From positions 8,465,001 through 8,529,000 of the forward strand of contig OY540813.1 of the NCBI GenBank assembly GCA_961205875.1: DNA of 64,000 nucleotides. Reading direction: 5' to 3'. Shown here piece by piece: positions 63,690-64,000 of the stretch. The notes beneath the pieces were generated by a model. It searched no databases and was not told the origin of the DNA. It saw only the letters and a program-made list of their open reading frames with translations. The DNA is from Sialis fuliginosa (Eukaryota > Arthropoda > Insecta > Megaloptera > Sialidae). A program made the position numbers and the translations under genes. How positions within the stretch are numbered: the stretch's first letter is position 1; every line of letters begins with the position of its first letter.

Positions 63690-63960
63690 GTATTTTAGTA
63701 CAAGAGCGATGGCATAGAGGCGCTGGTGTCACATTGTTGCCGTTGACGTGGCGAGTACAATAAGTGGGCGGCAATGGGCTGCAAGGAGAGGTGGGTGGAT
63801 GGTGTAGAGAACAGGGTGACAAACGGTATGCAGACTATAGTATGTTATAGTTGAAAAGTTTCAGGTTGATATAGGAAGTCGAGAGATTCGTGTCCCTTCG
63901 AGCGGAACCTGCGTATTACTTTAGCTCCCTTTGGAAAATATTGCTCGTAAATACTGGATC
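63690..63960. other. GC-richer patch at the right edge
   Basis: The composition rises toward balanced GC (GGCGGCAATGGGCTGCAAGG) without a convincing open frame. A neighbouring gene may start beyond the window. Confidence 0.25.
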
Positions 63961-64000
63961 GTATTATCCTTTCGAGATTTATTAAAAATTGACTTCCAAC

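Noticed and set aside
1..64000. CRISPR arrays, operons, ribosome-binding sites, attachment sites or replication origins
   Set aside because: The split genes and transposon content are those of animal nuclear DNA; no regularly spaced repeats or prokaryotic gene arrangement were seen.

Overview
The window is eukaryotic nuclear DNA, most probably from an insect. It is very AT-rich, its genes are split by short to medium GT-AG introns, and it carries many short inverted-repeat transposons, mariner relics and 3' tails of non-LTR elements. Simple repeats and dispersed motifs of this kind occur in Lepidoptera and Hemiptera; the sequence alone does not decide the order. There are no operons, tRNA genes, CRISPR arrays or plasmid/phage features.

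Gene-bearing part (1-12,000). Three genes are supported by spliced reading frames. (i) A minus-strand gene of unknown function (three exons, running off the left edge) is divergent from (ii) Seh1 on the plus strand (1381-4002, six exons, 369 codons, complete), a WD40 protein of the nuclear-pore Y complex and of GATOR2. They share a 524-bp intergenic promoter region. (iii) Convergent with Seh1, nine phase-consistent minus-strand exons between 6120 and 11999 encode the 3' part of a Ser/Thr kinase: catalytic loop, DFG, APE, C-lobe, then a UBA-like segment and a basic tail. This layout is that of AMPK-related kinases. Its N-lobe exons were not found and should lie to the right, perhaps beyond a long intron.

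Gene-poor part (12,000-64,000). No complete gene can be defended. It holds two broken mariner transposase copies (16.6-17.1 kb and 26.9-27.1 kb), mariner-type and hAT-type MITEs, several large foldback elements (including a near-perfect palindrome with 250-bp arms at 31.7-32.2 kb), at least three dispersed repeat families with copies in opposite orientation, and GC-richer islands that may be first exons, promoters or short exons of neighbouring genes (15.1, 32.6, 33.6, 34.4, 43.9, 44.4, 46.9, 55.8, 62.1, 63.8 kb).

Most interesting signals: three unrelated-looking foldback elements each carry, in both arms and pointing outward, a motif CTGAAGATG (or CCGATGATG) + short stem + GAAA. This resembles the hammerhead-ribozyme core found in Penelope-like retroelements and retrozymes. 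Also notable are a duplicated GC-rich block at 32.65/33.6 kb and a 260-bp segment at 30.8-31.1 kb whose composition looks foreign.
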